DNA from: Phallusia mammillata
Taxonomy: Eukaryota; Chordata; Ascidiacea; Phlebobranchia; Ascidiidae
Length of the DNA: 64,000 bases
NCBI GenBank assembly: GCA_003260075.1
Contig: QLIY01000249.1
Span: forward strand, 118,928-182,927
Direction: 5' to 3'
This document shows, piece by piece, positions 48,272 through 61,100 of this stretch. A model generated the notes under the pieces. The model did not search any database and was not told the origin of the DNA. It saw only the letters and a program-made list of their open reading frames with translations. The translations under genes were made by a program, and so were the position numbers. How positions within the stretch are numbered: the first letter of the stretch is position 1; every line of letters starts with the position of its first letter.

Positions 48272-50940
48272 AAGATAATTTTGAGCGATTTTTTGTTATA
48301 TTTAGGCTTTGTGTTTTTTTTGTGACATTTAATTGAACAACTTTGCGTTATAAACTGAAAACAGACCTGTGTCTGTATTTGGAATTTTCGTGTGAAATTA
48401 ATTTTAAAATAACTACCCAATACAATCTGACACTTCTGTGTGACGTAAATTTCTTTGGGTTGACGCATGTGCAACGTATATAACAGGCAGTTAATAGTCA
48501 CGCCGTTCCAGACCTGTTATTTCGCACGTACACTTTTGCTGGTGGTTGATTATATGTGCGAAAACGTACTACAACAAACCACATACAAATACAGCTTTCT
48601 CCAGAACGAAACTTTTATTCAACACCTAATAACCTTTTCCATGAACATTCCGTCATACGTAGCCCCTTTAGAAGCATCCGGCGTTTTGGGGTGGACAATA
48701 ACAATACTTTGCAGTGGGCGTTAGGCTATGCTAATGACAGTGTTTAGTACTCGACGCTCTTATTATCTTCCAAGCCGGTATTACTTTCTCATTTCATTTG
48801 TAATTCCACTTTCTTGCCGTTTGACTGGGAAACTGTATAGCTATCTCAAAGGGTTTAAGCCCCGTTACCAATTTCTAACAGCCAACGTACGTTTGTTGGA
48901 AAATAATGATTTGATTTTTCCATTGTCTTCAGTTAACCGTTGATAATAACACCTCGAATTTGGGGCGGAATTTACCTTGAAACTCTTTCCGTTATTCTTT
49001 CCCACAAAAGCAAACTACCCATTTTGTTGCTTCAATGAGCAAGTTGCCGGAATTTCAAACCAATTTTTGGACAAGTTTTTTTTGGACTTTTGGATAATAT
49101 GAGTACCGGGACTTTCCTATAAAGCATATTTTGCTTCTATGCGTTGCTTGGTGTCATTGTTACCCATGCAGTCAACAATTGCTTGTGAAAAAGCTATTGG
49201 GGGGGGGGGGTTTCAAACCAATTTTTGGACAAGTTTTTTGGGACTTTTGGATAATATGTGTACCGGGACTTTCCTATAAAGCATATTTTGCTTCTATGCG
49301 TTGCTTGATGTCATTGTTACCCATGCAGTCAACAATTGCTTGTGAAAAAGCTATTGTAGAATGTAGATCCAACTCAATTTCCAGGCGGTTCGAAGGTTTT
49401 TAACGCTCTTGAAAGGCTGTATCAAATATATATATATTTTTTTTTCACGGGGTTCGAATCCATGACAGTCCCCGGGACGAATCCCGATCAGATTTTTTAT
49501 GACTCTATATGGGTCAGGCGCGCCGGACCATTCGGCCGGGGGGGGGGCTGTATCAAATATATTTGTTTGTTTTTTTCACGGGGTTCGAATCCATGACAGT
49601 CCCGGGGACGAATCCCGATAAGATTTTTTATGACTCTATATGGGTCAGGCGCGCCGGACCATTCGGCCGGGGGGGGGGAGAATGATGTAAAAAACCTTTT
49701 CAGATTACACCGAGTATTTCGTAATTGTTTTTTTAACTGTTGTTCTCAGTGCTTAGCAATAAAACCATAAAATGCCGCACGGTTTAAGTTAATAATATGT
49801 GAACGTGATATATTTTGATATGCAGGGGGGGGGGGTTGTTGAACAAAACATCCGAACAGCTCCCACTAGCGTTTGTAAAATTTTGCAATATCATGAAGCC
49901 CATTTATGAAGACACAGGTCTTGTAAAATTGTAATCATACGGAATGATGTAAAAAACCTTTTCAGATTACACCGAGTATTTTGTAATTGTTTTTTTTAAC
50001 TGTTGCTCTCAGTGCTTGGCAATAAAACCATAAAATGCCACACGGTTTAAGTTAATAATATGTGAACGTGATATATTTTGATATGCAGGTGGTCCTTCTG
50101 CCCTGGGGGGTTGGGTATGAAAGCCTTTTGTTCCATCTCAAAGGCATAACATGGGCGTTGGTTGTAAAATGTTAAAAAAACAACTTGATTCCGTGAAGTT
50201 AACCATTTTAAACGAAACAAAACAGCTCTGGACCGTTAAAACGTTGGGGCAAATTAAAAGCGTTATCGCTCTTTACCAAAATTTCAACACCCAATCCGAA
50301 GTTACCGACTACAATGAAACAAAAAAAAACGTTCAGTCATTATTACCATTGCTTGTTTAGTTCTGCCCGTTAAAAGCTAAAAAACATTTTATTTGCGACA
50401 TAATACCCCGGATATTACATTGACGAGCCACACCCCATGCCTGCGTTTAGTGATCCCTCACAGAACTAAAAACATCGTGGGCGAGCTGAACTGAGTGAAA
50501 TCTTACAATAACACGGTTAAGATGCAGAGAACACACTCTATAGGGCCCATTGCGGCTGGTTGAACACGTGGTCAGGAGTCTTTGCAACCCACGCAAAATG
50601 ACTGACACGCGATCGGTGGAGAAAATGTCCCACGCAAATTCCATGTCAAACGACTTGGTGTTGTATAAAATGCTTAGCCATCTCTTTGTTGAAAAAATCC
50701 ATTATTTGTAGAACATCCAACAAACACTAATATATTACAGGTATACACACTGAAAAATTAACAGGGGACCCAGAATATTTTTCGACATGTTGGTATGTCG
50801 ACAGAATTGCATAAATCCTGAGATCGTAAGTGCGTGATATTTTAGATCCCTTTCAAAAATTGACCTGCGTTAAGAAGGTAAGCGTAAACCTACAAAAAAT
50901 AGTACCTGATTTTTTTGTGGAGTGTGCACTCGCTGTTGCC

Positions 50941-51011
50941 GCTGAGATGGCCGAGAGGTTAGCTCAACCGCCCTGTGTTCGGAAGGTTGTGGGTTCTAAT
51001 CCAGCCTCGGC
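50941..51011 (+). pseudogene. tRNA-like sequence, probably tRNA-derived repeat
   Basis: TGGCCGAGAGGTTAGCTC fits an A box and GGTTCTAATCC a slightly changed B box (C-to-T/G at the conserved position). The ends GCTGAGA and CCTCGGC pair with one mismatch and one G-T. A normal seven-base anticodon loop on a five-pair stem cannot be drawn, and the T stem is mismatched. A working tRNA is unlikely; a SINE head or tRNA pseudogene fits better. Confidence 0.4.
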
Positions 51012-51442
51012 CTGTTGTATTTTCCTATTCAAGAAACTTAAGTGGTTTTGCTCCAAACCAGTGAAACCGGTGGGTTGAACTATTTTAAGTTATCAACTCT
51101 CTTATTAAAGTCAAAAAACAAACAAAAAATGCGTCCACGGACTTAATAAACAGGCGCCTCGATGCCGGAGTCATTTATCCCGTTTCCATGGCCGTCGGTC
51201 TGATTTGTTTCAAATTGTGTTCCGGGGGGGGGGTGGCGAAAACAATAATTGCATGCAATAACTTTATCCTAGAATTAGTTTTTAAGGCTTCGATAATAAC
51301 TACACATTCACACAACTGTTTGAAACCAGACATCGACAACAACAATCCAAACAAACAAAAAGTTCCGATCGAACCTCCTTGCGAGGACGTCCGCTAAAAC
51401 GCGGACGAAAAAAGCGGAATCGTCCGATCGGACCAACGGCCA

Positions 51443-51665
51443 TGGAAACGGTATAATTGTGAACAGGTCCAAAACAAACAAACTTTTTATAACATTCTCA
51501 TAAAATGATCTTGCGCAACAGAATACGACTTTCGTACACGTCGTTAAACGCCCGTAGTCGAGAAACTGTTGACAGAAGCAGATTGTAAAAGTTATATTTA
51601 TGGTCTCAAACCTTGGCTTTAAAATCGATTTTTCCATAATAAAGAATCTTAATCATCCATATGTT
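51443..51665. repeat. 223-bp direct repeat, left copy, ending at N
   Basis: Reads identical by eye to 51667-51889. The left copy ends, and the right copy begins, exactly at the N at 51666. This is an unmerged overlap of two sequence pieces. Confidence 0.9.
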
Positions 51666-51666
51666 N

Positions 51667-51889
51667 TGGAAACGGTATAATTGTGAACAGGTCCAAAACA
51701 AACAAACTTTTTATAACATTCTCATAAAATGATCTTGCGCAACAGAATACGACTTTCGTACACGTCGTTAAACGCCCGTAGTCGAGAAACTGTTGACAGA
51801 AGCAGATTGTAAAAGTTATATTTATGGTCTCAAACCTTGGCTTTAAAATCGATTTTTCCATAATAAAGAATCTTAATCATCCATATGTT
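51667..51889. repeat. 223-bp direct repeat, right copy
   Basis: Copy of 51443-51665; see that entry. The open frames in the two copies read the same and have no recognised domain. Confidence 0.9.
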
Positions 51890-52502
51890 TTAACGCATGT
51901 TTTTTAGTTTCTTGTGCGTGCCATTAAAAACGAAATATACATCAAAGTGCTGTTTTGAATGCAGCGTCACCCACGGGAGGTCGTGGTTTGTTTTTTCAAC
52001 TGCTAGAGGGCACTGTAAACCGATTTTTTTTTTATTTGATTTGAACCCTGATCGGGATTCGTCCCCGGGAGTGTCCTGAGTGTCAAACCCCGTGAAAAAA
52101 ATTGGCCTAAGGGTCCAGAGCGCCCGACCCATATACAACGATTCGTCCTCGGGAGCGTCGTGGGTTCGAACCCCGTTAAACATTGTTGTGATACATTATT
52201 CTATGACCTACTCACAGTTATTGCCTTGGGGCCTGATCAACCCGATTTATGATATTTTGGCAGATGAGCGTTACAGCCGGCTTTGTTGTGCCAAAGGAGA
52301 GCGATGCCAGGCACACAAACCAACACGTATTTAATGTTATGCAAACCCTACGAGGCTATCCAAACATACCACATGATAAACGCAAACAGTTTCTCGTCAG
52401 CCGAAAGTTTATGATTGCGAAGCTTTTTGCCGAACCAACTTTAAGCGTTCCATTGGTAGCACGGTTTTGTATTAGGTTTTGTTTCTTGTGTGTGTGAACG
52501 AA

Positions 52503-55500
52503 ATGCATTTTGCTCTTCTTGTTGGCTTTGTTTTGGTTATTGCTTATCCAGCTTGTGGAGCTTCCATTGAAAAGGCAACTCAACATAAACTGTTGCTTGT
52601 GTCATTTGACGGATTTAGGTATTGGTTAGGATTTGCATATTGCATCAAATATTTTTCTGTGCTCGAAAATTACCTGTTTTAAAGAAATCTAAACGTTATT
52701 TGTACCGGTAAAAAGGTTGCGAAATTTTGAGTGTAAAAAACTGGATTGGACTTAAATTCTGTTTCCAAAGTTGTTTGTATTTGAATGTAAATTGAAAAAA
52801 ATGCGGTTGACAAGAGCTAGAAAGTTGTTCTGTGCTTTGCAGATTTGATTACATGGATAAGGCGCCCAATCTGGATGGTTTCAAACGCATCAGAGAGAGT
52901 GGAGTGAGGGCAAAATATATGCAACCAGTTTTTCCAACACAAACTTCACCCAATCATTTTTCCGTTGCAACAGGTAACATTAAAAAACCCTGCGTTTGTT
53001 AAGGCGATTTCGTTTTTCAATATTTCAGATTTAAATAATGTATGAACATAATTTGTTTTTCTAAAAGTGGATACAAAGCCTTAAACTCCTTATTTGACAT
53101 TATCAGCGAATCAATCTTTGCTTTGCAGAAATAAATGTATAGCCAGGGTGTAAGCATATCCTCTAAACACATTATGTGTAGCGTTTTAACATTTTTGAGT
53201 CAAGAAATGTTGCTTTCTGATGCTCCAACAGAAGTTATACTGATACAGTATTGTTTGCGAAAATATCTGAAAATTGCGTAGTTAGTTCGCATTATTTGTG
53301 CATATTGGACAAGACGCTCGATTTCTGCTTGAATTTCCCTTTTTTAAAAAACAATTACACTACAACCATTAACACGCCGGAATAACCATGTAACTTTGGA
53401 ACATTGTGCAGCTCAAAAATGCGGAGTACTAAAAGACTCCAGTTTAAGGGCGCTGCACCGCTAAATTGAACTTATGCACTGCCCTCAACATAAATGATAT
53501 TTTTCTGTAACAGGTTTATACCCTGAGTCGCATGGCGTGGTGCACAACTGCAACTATAATGCAAGTGAAGGAGGGCTCTGGCCTGGCACCAACTTTTATA
53601 CAACACTTGCCGTAAACGAGTGGTGGGACAACGGCGCCGAACCTATATGGATTACAGCTGTAAAACAGGCAAGTTGCCACAAAACATAGCATATTTGTTT
53701 TTTGGGGAGGGGGACCTTTACATAGATTTAAAGCAGTTTACGTTTCCACGGTAATGTGCTACCAGCTGTGAAACAGACAAGTTGACAAAAAACGCATATT
53801 TGTTGATATTAAACTTTTGCATGCATGGGTTTAAAGCAGTTCACCTTGCCCGCTAGAATTTGGCTAGGTTTTTCTAGTCTGTGCCTGGCCGTATAGGAAT
53901 GTTAGGGAGACCGACTTGATTCGGTATTACGGGGGGGGGGGAACTTTTGCATGCGTGGATTTAAAGAAGTTCACCTTGCCGGCTAGAATTTGGCTAGATT
54001 TTTCTAGTCTGTGCCTGGCCGTATGGGAATGCTTGGAAGACCGGCTTGATTCGGTATTACGCCTTCAATGGGCCAACAGTGATTTAGGTGTTTAAAAGGT
54101 ATTAGCATTATTTTTGCATTTGTAGGGCCTTCGGAGTGGTGGTAACTTATTTCCAGGAAGTGCTGCCAACATGAGCGGCGTGGGTGCTACATTGCAGGTT
54201 CTGGAAACGGCAGACACACCAACAGACGAAACAGCTTGGCACGAGCGGATTGATGTGACAATGAGATGGTTTACAGAGGAAAACCTGGATATGGTTGCTC
54301 TTTATTTCGAACAGGTTTCTGCTATAATTATGCTGCATATTTGACACTATTCCTGGAGTGTAAGGTTGAAGATACAAAGCAGTACCAATTGACAGTTTAG
54401 TTTGAAGAAAACATGTTAAATATATGACTTGCCAATTGTTTGTCCACAGTTTTATTAGCTTCAACAATCCTTACATAAGAATGCAGTACTAACAGAGGAA
54501 ATAGTATTCATGTTGTAGATGTCAAACCTATCTTATGCCTAAACCAGTATTGCTCTTCCAGCACTTTTTATAATCGACGTTTCGACGTTCTTTACCAGAC
54601 GCCTTTATCAGTATAATTGAATACATTTTAAGACAAGATTCTTATACCGCAGCGATTGCAACAAAACGTCGATTATTTATGATTAAAACTGCTGAAAGAG
54701 TCATACTCTTATGCCTGGCAGCAATAGCTAACTATCTTATGCCTGAGAAGTTGAAAGTACACTTTTCTTGTAAAGTGAATTTGTTCAAGTGTCGGTTTGA
54801 TTAAATAAGGCGAAGTCGAATATACAATGCCAATTAAAAGTTAAGTTCAATAGAAACATGTATTTTTTTCGAAATTTTAAGTATTTTTCACATTTTATGT
54901 AACATTAAACTAGAATGCAGTACAAACTGAGGATGTGGTAATATATGTTGTAACTTATCTATCAAACGCATGCTTTAGGTTCTAGTATTTTGCACGACCA
55001 CATAAATCATATGGCCCCTTAATTTCCTTATTACGTGAACATTAAGTGTATTGTAGAAATTTGAATGTCATTACAGCCTGACATTACTAGTCACAGAGTT
55101 GGACCCGATGACAAAGATATCGTAGATGTTTTGATGCCTTTAGTCAGCAGAACCATCGTGTATCTGCTTGACAAGATAGAAATCTTTGGGTTAACTGATC
55201 ATCTCAACATAATATTCATCAGGTACTTCTTACTTTTCGAAACAAGCACCCGTTTGGGTTTGCTAATGATAAAAAAATTACTACTTGTGCTTATGTATTG
55301 GAATTTAGTACAATTATTTTTTTATAATACACTGCATAAAGAATGACACAGACTCATTTCAGTGTACTGAAAGTTTCAATTTGGTATTTATATATTATCC
55401 GCTGGCATCGTCTGTATTGACCGCGTCGTGGTTTAGGACGATTTCTGTGTATGCACAGTTGTTATATGTAGTAGAATTCGACTTAGTAATATGAAGATTT

Positions 55501-57244
55501 CAGTGCACCTAAATCAATCTGTGCTGTTCGTGTTGCAATATATATGTAGTAGAATTAGGTTTTGCGGAGTGTTGACAACTGTGCGTAAAAGTTTATCAAA
55601 AATATATTTTTCTGCAGCGATCATGGCTTCCAAACTGTTGATAAAACAATTAAAGGTGATGATGCAATCTCCTTGATGAGGTACGTCAACATGTCCCAGG
55701 TCAATTTTATGTTTGCATACGGACCTTTGGCGCTAATTGAACCTTTCGATGGCCATGTTGAGGAGGTCTATAACAACTTAACAGGTACATTAAAGTGTTG
55801 CGTAAATGTTAAAATACGAATACACAACCTGCACCGATGATGACAACAGATATTGTTGAAACGTCTGCATGATGAACTCTATATACACCAGTACTTTGGC
55901 AGTTATGTTTATGATGAAATTACTTTTGAAGTCCGTGTATATAGTGTTCCTGAATACACAACGGATTTGGTAGTGTTTTATTTGGCATTTTAATGTAAAG
56001 ACTTGTTACTTTTTAACTTGCTAATATGCAAACGTGTTTCTGATCACATGTTTTACAATATCACTCGTTAAACTTTAGAAAATAGTGCGCCTTGGAATTG
56101 GCCTAGCTTCTTAATTCACATTTATTTACTGTGCTAACACAAGTCCACCTAACTATGTGGGTACTTGCGATTTTTGATTAGCTGGCAACAGCCGTATGGT
56201 GGTTTACAAGAAAGAAGACCTTCCAGAGAGATGGCATTACAAGAACAATGACAGAGTTACTTCTATCGTTGTGGTGGCTGATCCTGGTCTGGACACGTAC
56301 CCGGTAAAATTATGTGCTTCTTTGCTAAAATGGCGTACATCAAAAATTTGTGACAAGTCTTTTTCATAATAATCACACACAAGAAATCTACAACGTTTAG
56401 TTTGTTTATTTGTTTAGTGGTTAAATTTACCGCAATGACTTTGCTTCACTCCACGTTGGGCGTTTTATTTGATATACATCCAAGTAAACAAAAGTTTCTT
56501 ATTATTAGTTCACAACTTTATGGAAGCTGCCTTTATTACCTGTCTTTCAAGCTCTAAACAACTACCTCTCCATCTTTTCCCTATTACTTTAACACCACTA
56601 ACTTTAAACGAGCAGATATTCCCTGGATTTCACGTAAATGCTGGTGACCATGGTTACGACAATAACCAAGTAAACATGAGAGCTTCTTTCTTTGGAATTG
56701 GTCCATCTTTCAAGGTCGGTCGCCTTGTACGTCTTTCCAATCACTGTCCATTTAATAATTTTAAAACAACTACCTAATAACCAACTAATCACATTTAAAT
56801 GCATAACTCTTATCTCCTTTGAAACCCGGCTAATTACATCCTAATCGCTGATTCCAAAACTACATAATAACCAATCAATCAAATTCGACTCTATAACACG
56901 TAACTGCTTTCTTAGCCTGCTAAATGAATTACCATCCAATCATATTTAAATATCTAATTCTTAACTCGCTTAAAAACCACTTAACTATTTTCACATTTAA
57001 AATATTAAAACTGCTTAATAACCGACCAATCACATCTCTCCAGCAAGGCCACGTGATCAAGGGGTTCGAATCAATTCACGTCTATCCGCTAATGTGTCAC
57101 CTTCTTGATCTTCAGCCAGCTCCCAATAATGGTTCGCTTGATGTTCTTATAGGATCACTGAGGAACTCAGCCAAGTCTGTAAGGCCACGATTTGCTGTGC
57201 TTGTTGTTGCCGTGACAACGATTTTGTTGCACATTTCTTTGTAA
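52503..57244 (+). CDS. ENPP-1: ectonucleotide pyrophosphatase/phosphodiesterase, ENPP4/5/6-like
   Basis: Exons: 52503-52618, 52843-52973, 53514-53668, 54126-54314, 55077-55222, 55618-55784, 56182-56303, 56613-56714 (or from 56616; NAG-NAG acceptor), 57044-57244. They total 1329 nt, 442 residues, the usual size for short ENPPs. A signal peptide is followed by [10 protein letters not shown] (metal Asp), FPTQTSPNH (nucleophile is the second Thr), [11 protein letters not shown] (Asn of the active site), [22 protein letters not shown] and GDHGYDN, so all expected zinc ligands are present. The C-terminus is a hydrophobic stretch (RFAVLVVAVTTILL) followed by only four residues, suggesting a GPI signal or tail-less anchor. 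The enzyme should hydrolyse nucleotide or phospho-choline-type phosphodiesters outside the cell; specificity cannot be read. Intron 3 uses a GC donor. Intron 3 also holds a G11-split repeat. Confidence 0.9.
53812..54075 (+). repeat. Duplicated SINE-like sequence split by G11 in ENPP-1 intron 3
   Basis: 53812-53930 and 53942-54060 are near copies separated by eleven G (53931-53941). Both contain CTAGTCTGTGCCTGGCCGTAT and CTTGATTCGGTATTACG, words of the family seen at 28560 and 48120. A relic of the exon 3 end and donor (AGCTGTGAAACAGACAAGTTG) lies just upstream at about 53763-53783. Confidence 0.7.
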
Positions 57245-58157
57245 AGTCTCAATCTTTGCTACACATATTTGTATGTTTTCGTGTTGTCACAAATATACTA
57301 GAGAATGGAAGGCATCTTTGGCCGCCCCTTCCCTGTACTTATTTAGATTTTCCGATCCAATTTAGTGAATCATGACACCTGACCTTGTGTTTTCGTAAAG
57401 CTGTGTCAACATAATTTCCAACCGTTTCCTATGTACCCATGGGAAGTAACAACAACAATCAGTGTTGTTATTTGGACAAACATAATAACATATGTCTCTT
57501 GTATACCTTGCCTTATGTCACATGTATTATGACCTTGTGTGTTCGTAAAGCTATGTCAACATAATTCCCAACCGTTCCTTATGTACTCCTGGGAAGTAGT
57601 AACAACAAACTGTGTTTTTTTCAAACAGAATAGCATATGCCTCATGTACACTCTTTTCAAAAAAATTAAACACAGTTTTTATGTAATTTAAACACTCTAT
57701 ATTAGGGTTGCTGTTTGTGCCTTCTGGAGGTAACCTGGCAATGCATTGTAGAAATATAAACAGATAATATCATTTAAAAACTTTTGACTTCCCTATAAAC
57801 GTAAAAAGTAGTGATCTAGAAGTAATTACCCGATAAAGAAGTAATACGTTGTTTTCCCATTCCAAAATACTTTTAATCATATTATTTTTTTGAACCTAAA
57901 ACCGCGTAGAGACATGAGTACCTTTAACTTTGTTTTCAATGAGGCGGGATTTGGTTTTGTACATGTATGTAAAAACAAACAAGTTTAGATAGCCTGTTCA
58001 TACATACAGAGCACTTAGTATTCACGTCGTCTAGTCCGTATTGCTATCGCACCTTTCAAGATAATAATTAACACACGGTTGTTTAACCACAATGCATGTA
58101 CGTTGTCGGCACCCTATGTACGTTATGTTTGACAATAAAGACTTTTAAAGCAGTAGC
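57245..58157. other. Intergenic spacer between the ENPP genes
   Basis: This 0.9-kb AT-rich spacer holds a repeated block (GACCTTGTGT, then GTAAAGCTRTGTCAACATAATT, then TATGTAC; near 57381-57440 and 57531-57590). An AATAAA occurs at about 58134, only about 24 bp before the ENPP-2 start codon. It could be the ENPP-1 polyadenylation signal, in which case the two genes nearly abut. Confidence 0.5.
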
Positions 58158-61100
58158 ATGGAGTGGATTGTACTTCTTTTTGTTGTTCTGTTTTTGTGTG
58201 AATCGTATGGCTCGGTCAACGATGGCCATCACAAACTCTTACTGGTGTCATTTGACGGCCTGAGGTGCGTAATTTAAGTAAGCACAGAAGTGCTAATTTT
58301 GTGCTCAAGAGCTTTGATTTTGAATATGAAATAAGTGTTGTATTGTCAGTTTGTTTATTTCATTTTTTAAAGATCATTGCACCGTATCCGTATCGCTTTA
58401 AAACGCTCACTATAAAGTGATTTTTGAAATGTTATTGAAGGTTAATCGGGTGCATGCTAACATGTCTGTTAACCATCAATAACACCACCGAAGATATAAA
58501 TTTATAGTAAACGTACCATGTTATATGTATAAATATCTTTGCATTAAATTTTACGGACTTCGCAGTCCATAGATTTTTATGCATAATTCTTCAGAATTAT
58601 TTTGGCTTGTAAACTATACTATGTTCTTAAATCTTCAAAAACTAAGCTATGTTCGTAAAACTGCATTGTTAATTGGCTGATTGTAGATGGGATTATGTGG
58701 ACAAGGTTCCAGAACTTGAAGGTTTCAAACGTCTAACTAATAATGGTGTGAGAGCGAAGTACTTAAAGCCACCTTTTCCGACACAGACCTCTCCTTGCCA
58801 TTTTACAATAGCCACAGGTAAGATAGCAAACAGTTACATGTAAAGACGCAGAGTTTGTATTGTGGCCAAATGTTTTGTTCATCAACTGTTTTGCATTAAT
58901 TTTGATTCTCACTCTGGTTGTCTGTTGGTCGATTTGGGGCACATTTTTGGTATACATTGTCGTTGCCTGTAGAACTATGGTTTGTGCTGATGGACGTGAC
59001 ACTTGCCACTTTAATTGGCATTCAGGCTCTCACAAAATCACCTCTTGTTTTGACGTTTCTGCCTTCCGTACTGATTGGCCCAAAATGTTAGCTGCAGGCT
59101 ACCATACCTCTAGGTTTGTGGTCTCGGTGGTTTAAACAAATTTGCGCCGCCCAATACTAAGCCATTTTGCAACAGTAGGCGTGCTTCTAGGCTTTTGTGT
59201 TGAGTTGTCGCATTGGGTTTGGTTTATTTCCTGCAAGTGTTCTTCTTGCAATCCCAGGCCAAACAGAACCAACACAGTATTGGCATAGGATTTTATGCAC
59301 TGGGTGTTAGATTATATTGATGTAGAGAAAAGTAATCACCGAGAAAACTGCTAGTGTAAGGTTGATTTCATTTCAAACTAGACTTTATTTTCTTGCAATT
59401 AAGAAACGTTTGTTACTGCCGCTTAAGCTCAAGCAGTACAATCACCGGCACGAACTGTATCAATTTGTTTTCATCAGGTCTGTACCCTGAATCGCATGGC
59501 GTTGTTCACAATTGCAACTACGACAAGAATCAGACTGGTTTGTGGTCACGTTCTAACTTTTACTCAACATTAGCTGTGAACGAATGGTGGGACAACGGGG
59601 CTGAGCCGATATGGATCACAGCTGTCAATCAAGTAAGTCTGCTGCTTGATGGACTTTGGCACAAAACGCAAGTTTGATTTGACGAGTTAGGATAAATTGT
59701 GGTGCGTGTGTTTACTCTGTGATGCAAGTTGACGCCCACAATTACGTCATACGTGTTTACAGGTACCAAGTATGTGGTGATAATCGTTCCGCGATGAAAT
59801 CCGTCGTTTCGACATACATTGTTCAAAATGTTTAAACTGTTTGATAATTGTTTTGCTGATATCAATATTGGTGATTTTCTGACATCCAGTGTCGTACATT
59901 TGTTCACTGAGGTTTGAGTTTCCACACCCAGAATAACGTAGAAAATAAACAGAATAACGTAGGATAAACCGTATAATAAACTAGTATAGTATTTTCAGTA
60001 GAATATCTAATGTCCAATCATATGTGATTTTCAATGTACCGTCAGGCATTCGGGGCTTCCTTTAAACTACTGAGATTACATTTGAATTTCATTCTACCAC
60101 TTGACATTACAAAGGGACTTCGTAGTGGTGGCAATTTATTTCCTGGTAGTGCTGCCAACATGAGCGGCGTGGGAGCCACAAAACAAGTGCTAGAAACTGC
60201 TAGAACCCCAACGGATGAGGATGCTTGGCATGAAAGAATTGACGAGACTATGAGATGGTTTACTGAAGAAAGCCTTGACATGGTAGCCCTGTATTTTGAA
60301 GAGGTATGTTTTCTGAATGTAGACGTACTTATCTTTAAACTAAGTTGAACAGAAATTCGATACTGGGATCACCCCTGAAGCGTCTATGCATACCAGCCGG
60401 AATTGTAAACGGGCCTAAAATTGGAGCCCGAACCCGAAAGTACAAGCCCGAAACCAAATCGTTTTTAGAAGCCCGTTTAGGCCCGAAAGTTTGATTGACA
60501 TGTCTATGCATTGAAGCACCCGGAAAGACCAAGACAACAAACACTATACCTAACAATAACAATTAGTCTTGAACAAAACGTTTTAGGGCTGTTTGACATT
60601 AGGTCAGGTGCAGCAACCGGCTACTTAGCTAGTTGAATATATATATTTTTTTAAATACTGACACAGAGTGTAAAGTCAGGCTCGTTTCTTTGAAGAAACC
60701 TAAGCCCGAACCCGGCCCGACATACAACTCCAAAACCAGTGATCAGGGCACGCTCAAATATAAATCACAGTACGTTAGGCCCATTAAAAGCGTCATACGC
60801 AATCAGCCGATCACCAAGCATCCCAAATGGTAAGGCATAGATTAAAAAAAGAACATCTATCCTGTGATGGGATTTGAACATAAGTCTTTCCGGGACTCGC
60901 GATTTATCTTAAACTATGTTAGACTGTATGATAAATAAACGTGTAAATACATATGAAGCATTTTAAGTTTTTTATGATTCGTATAAGTTTCGTAACAACA
61001 TATTTTTTAAATGGGCTATATTTCCAATGACATAAGTATTAACCTATTTGCATATGCTTTGAAACCATGCCTATAAAGTCTGTAATAAACAACTACAGCA

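Larger units (their letters stand above)
45404..52502. other. Intergenic region between gene B and ENPP-1
   Basis: No supported gene. It contains the MITE (47454-47851), the hairpin repeat (48120-48271), repeats of about 150 bp split by poly-G (49052-49199/49211-49357; 49411-49537/49548-49668; 49682-49824/49942-50088), a tRNA-like sequence near 50941, a 223-bp perfect repeat around the N at 51666, and several GGTTCGAATCC-type fragments. The ENPP-1 promoter should lie just left of 52503. Confidence 0.5.

Noticed and set aside
50941..51011. Functional tRNA gene
   Set aside because: Anticodon and T stems do not pair properly and the B box is altered.
52479..52502. Upstream start for ENPP-1 at 52479
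   Set aside because: That codon is not ATG; the ATG at 52503 begins directly with the signal peptide.
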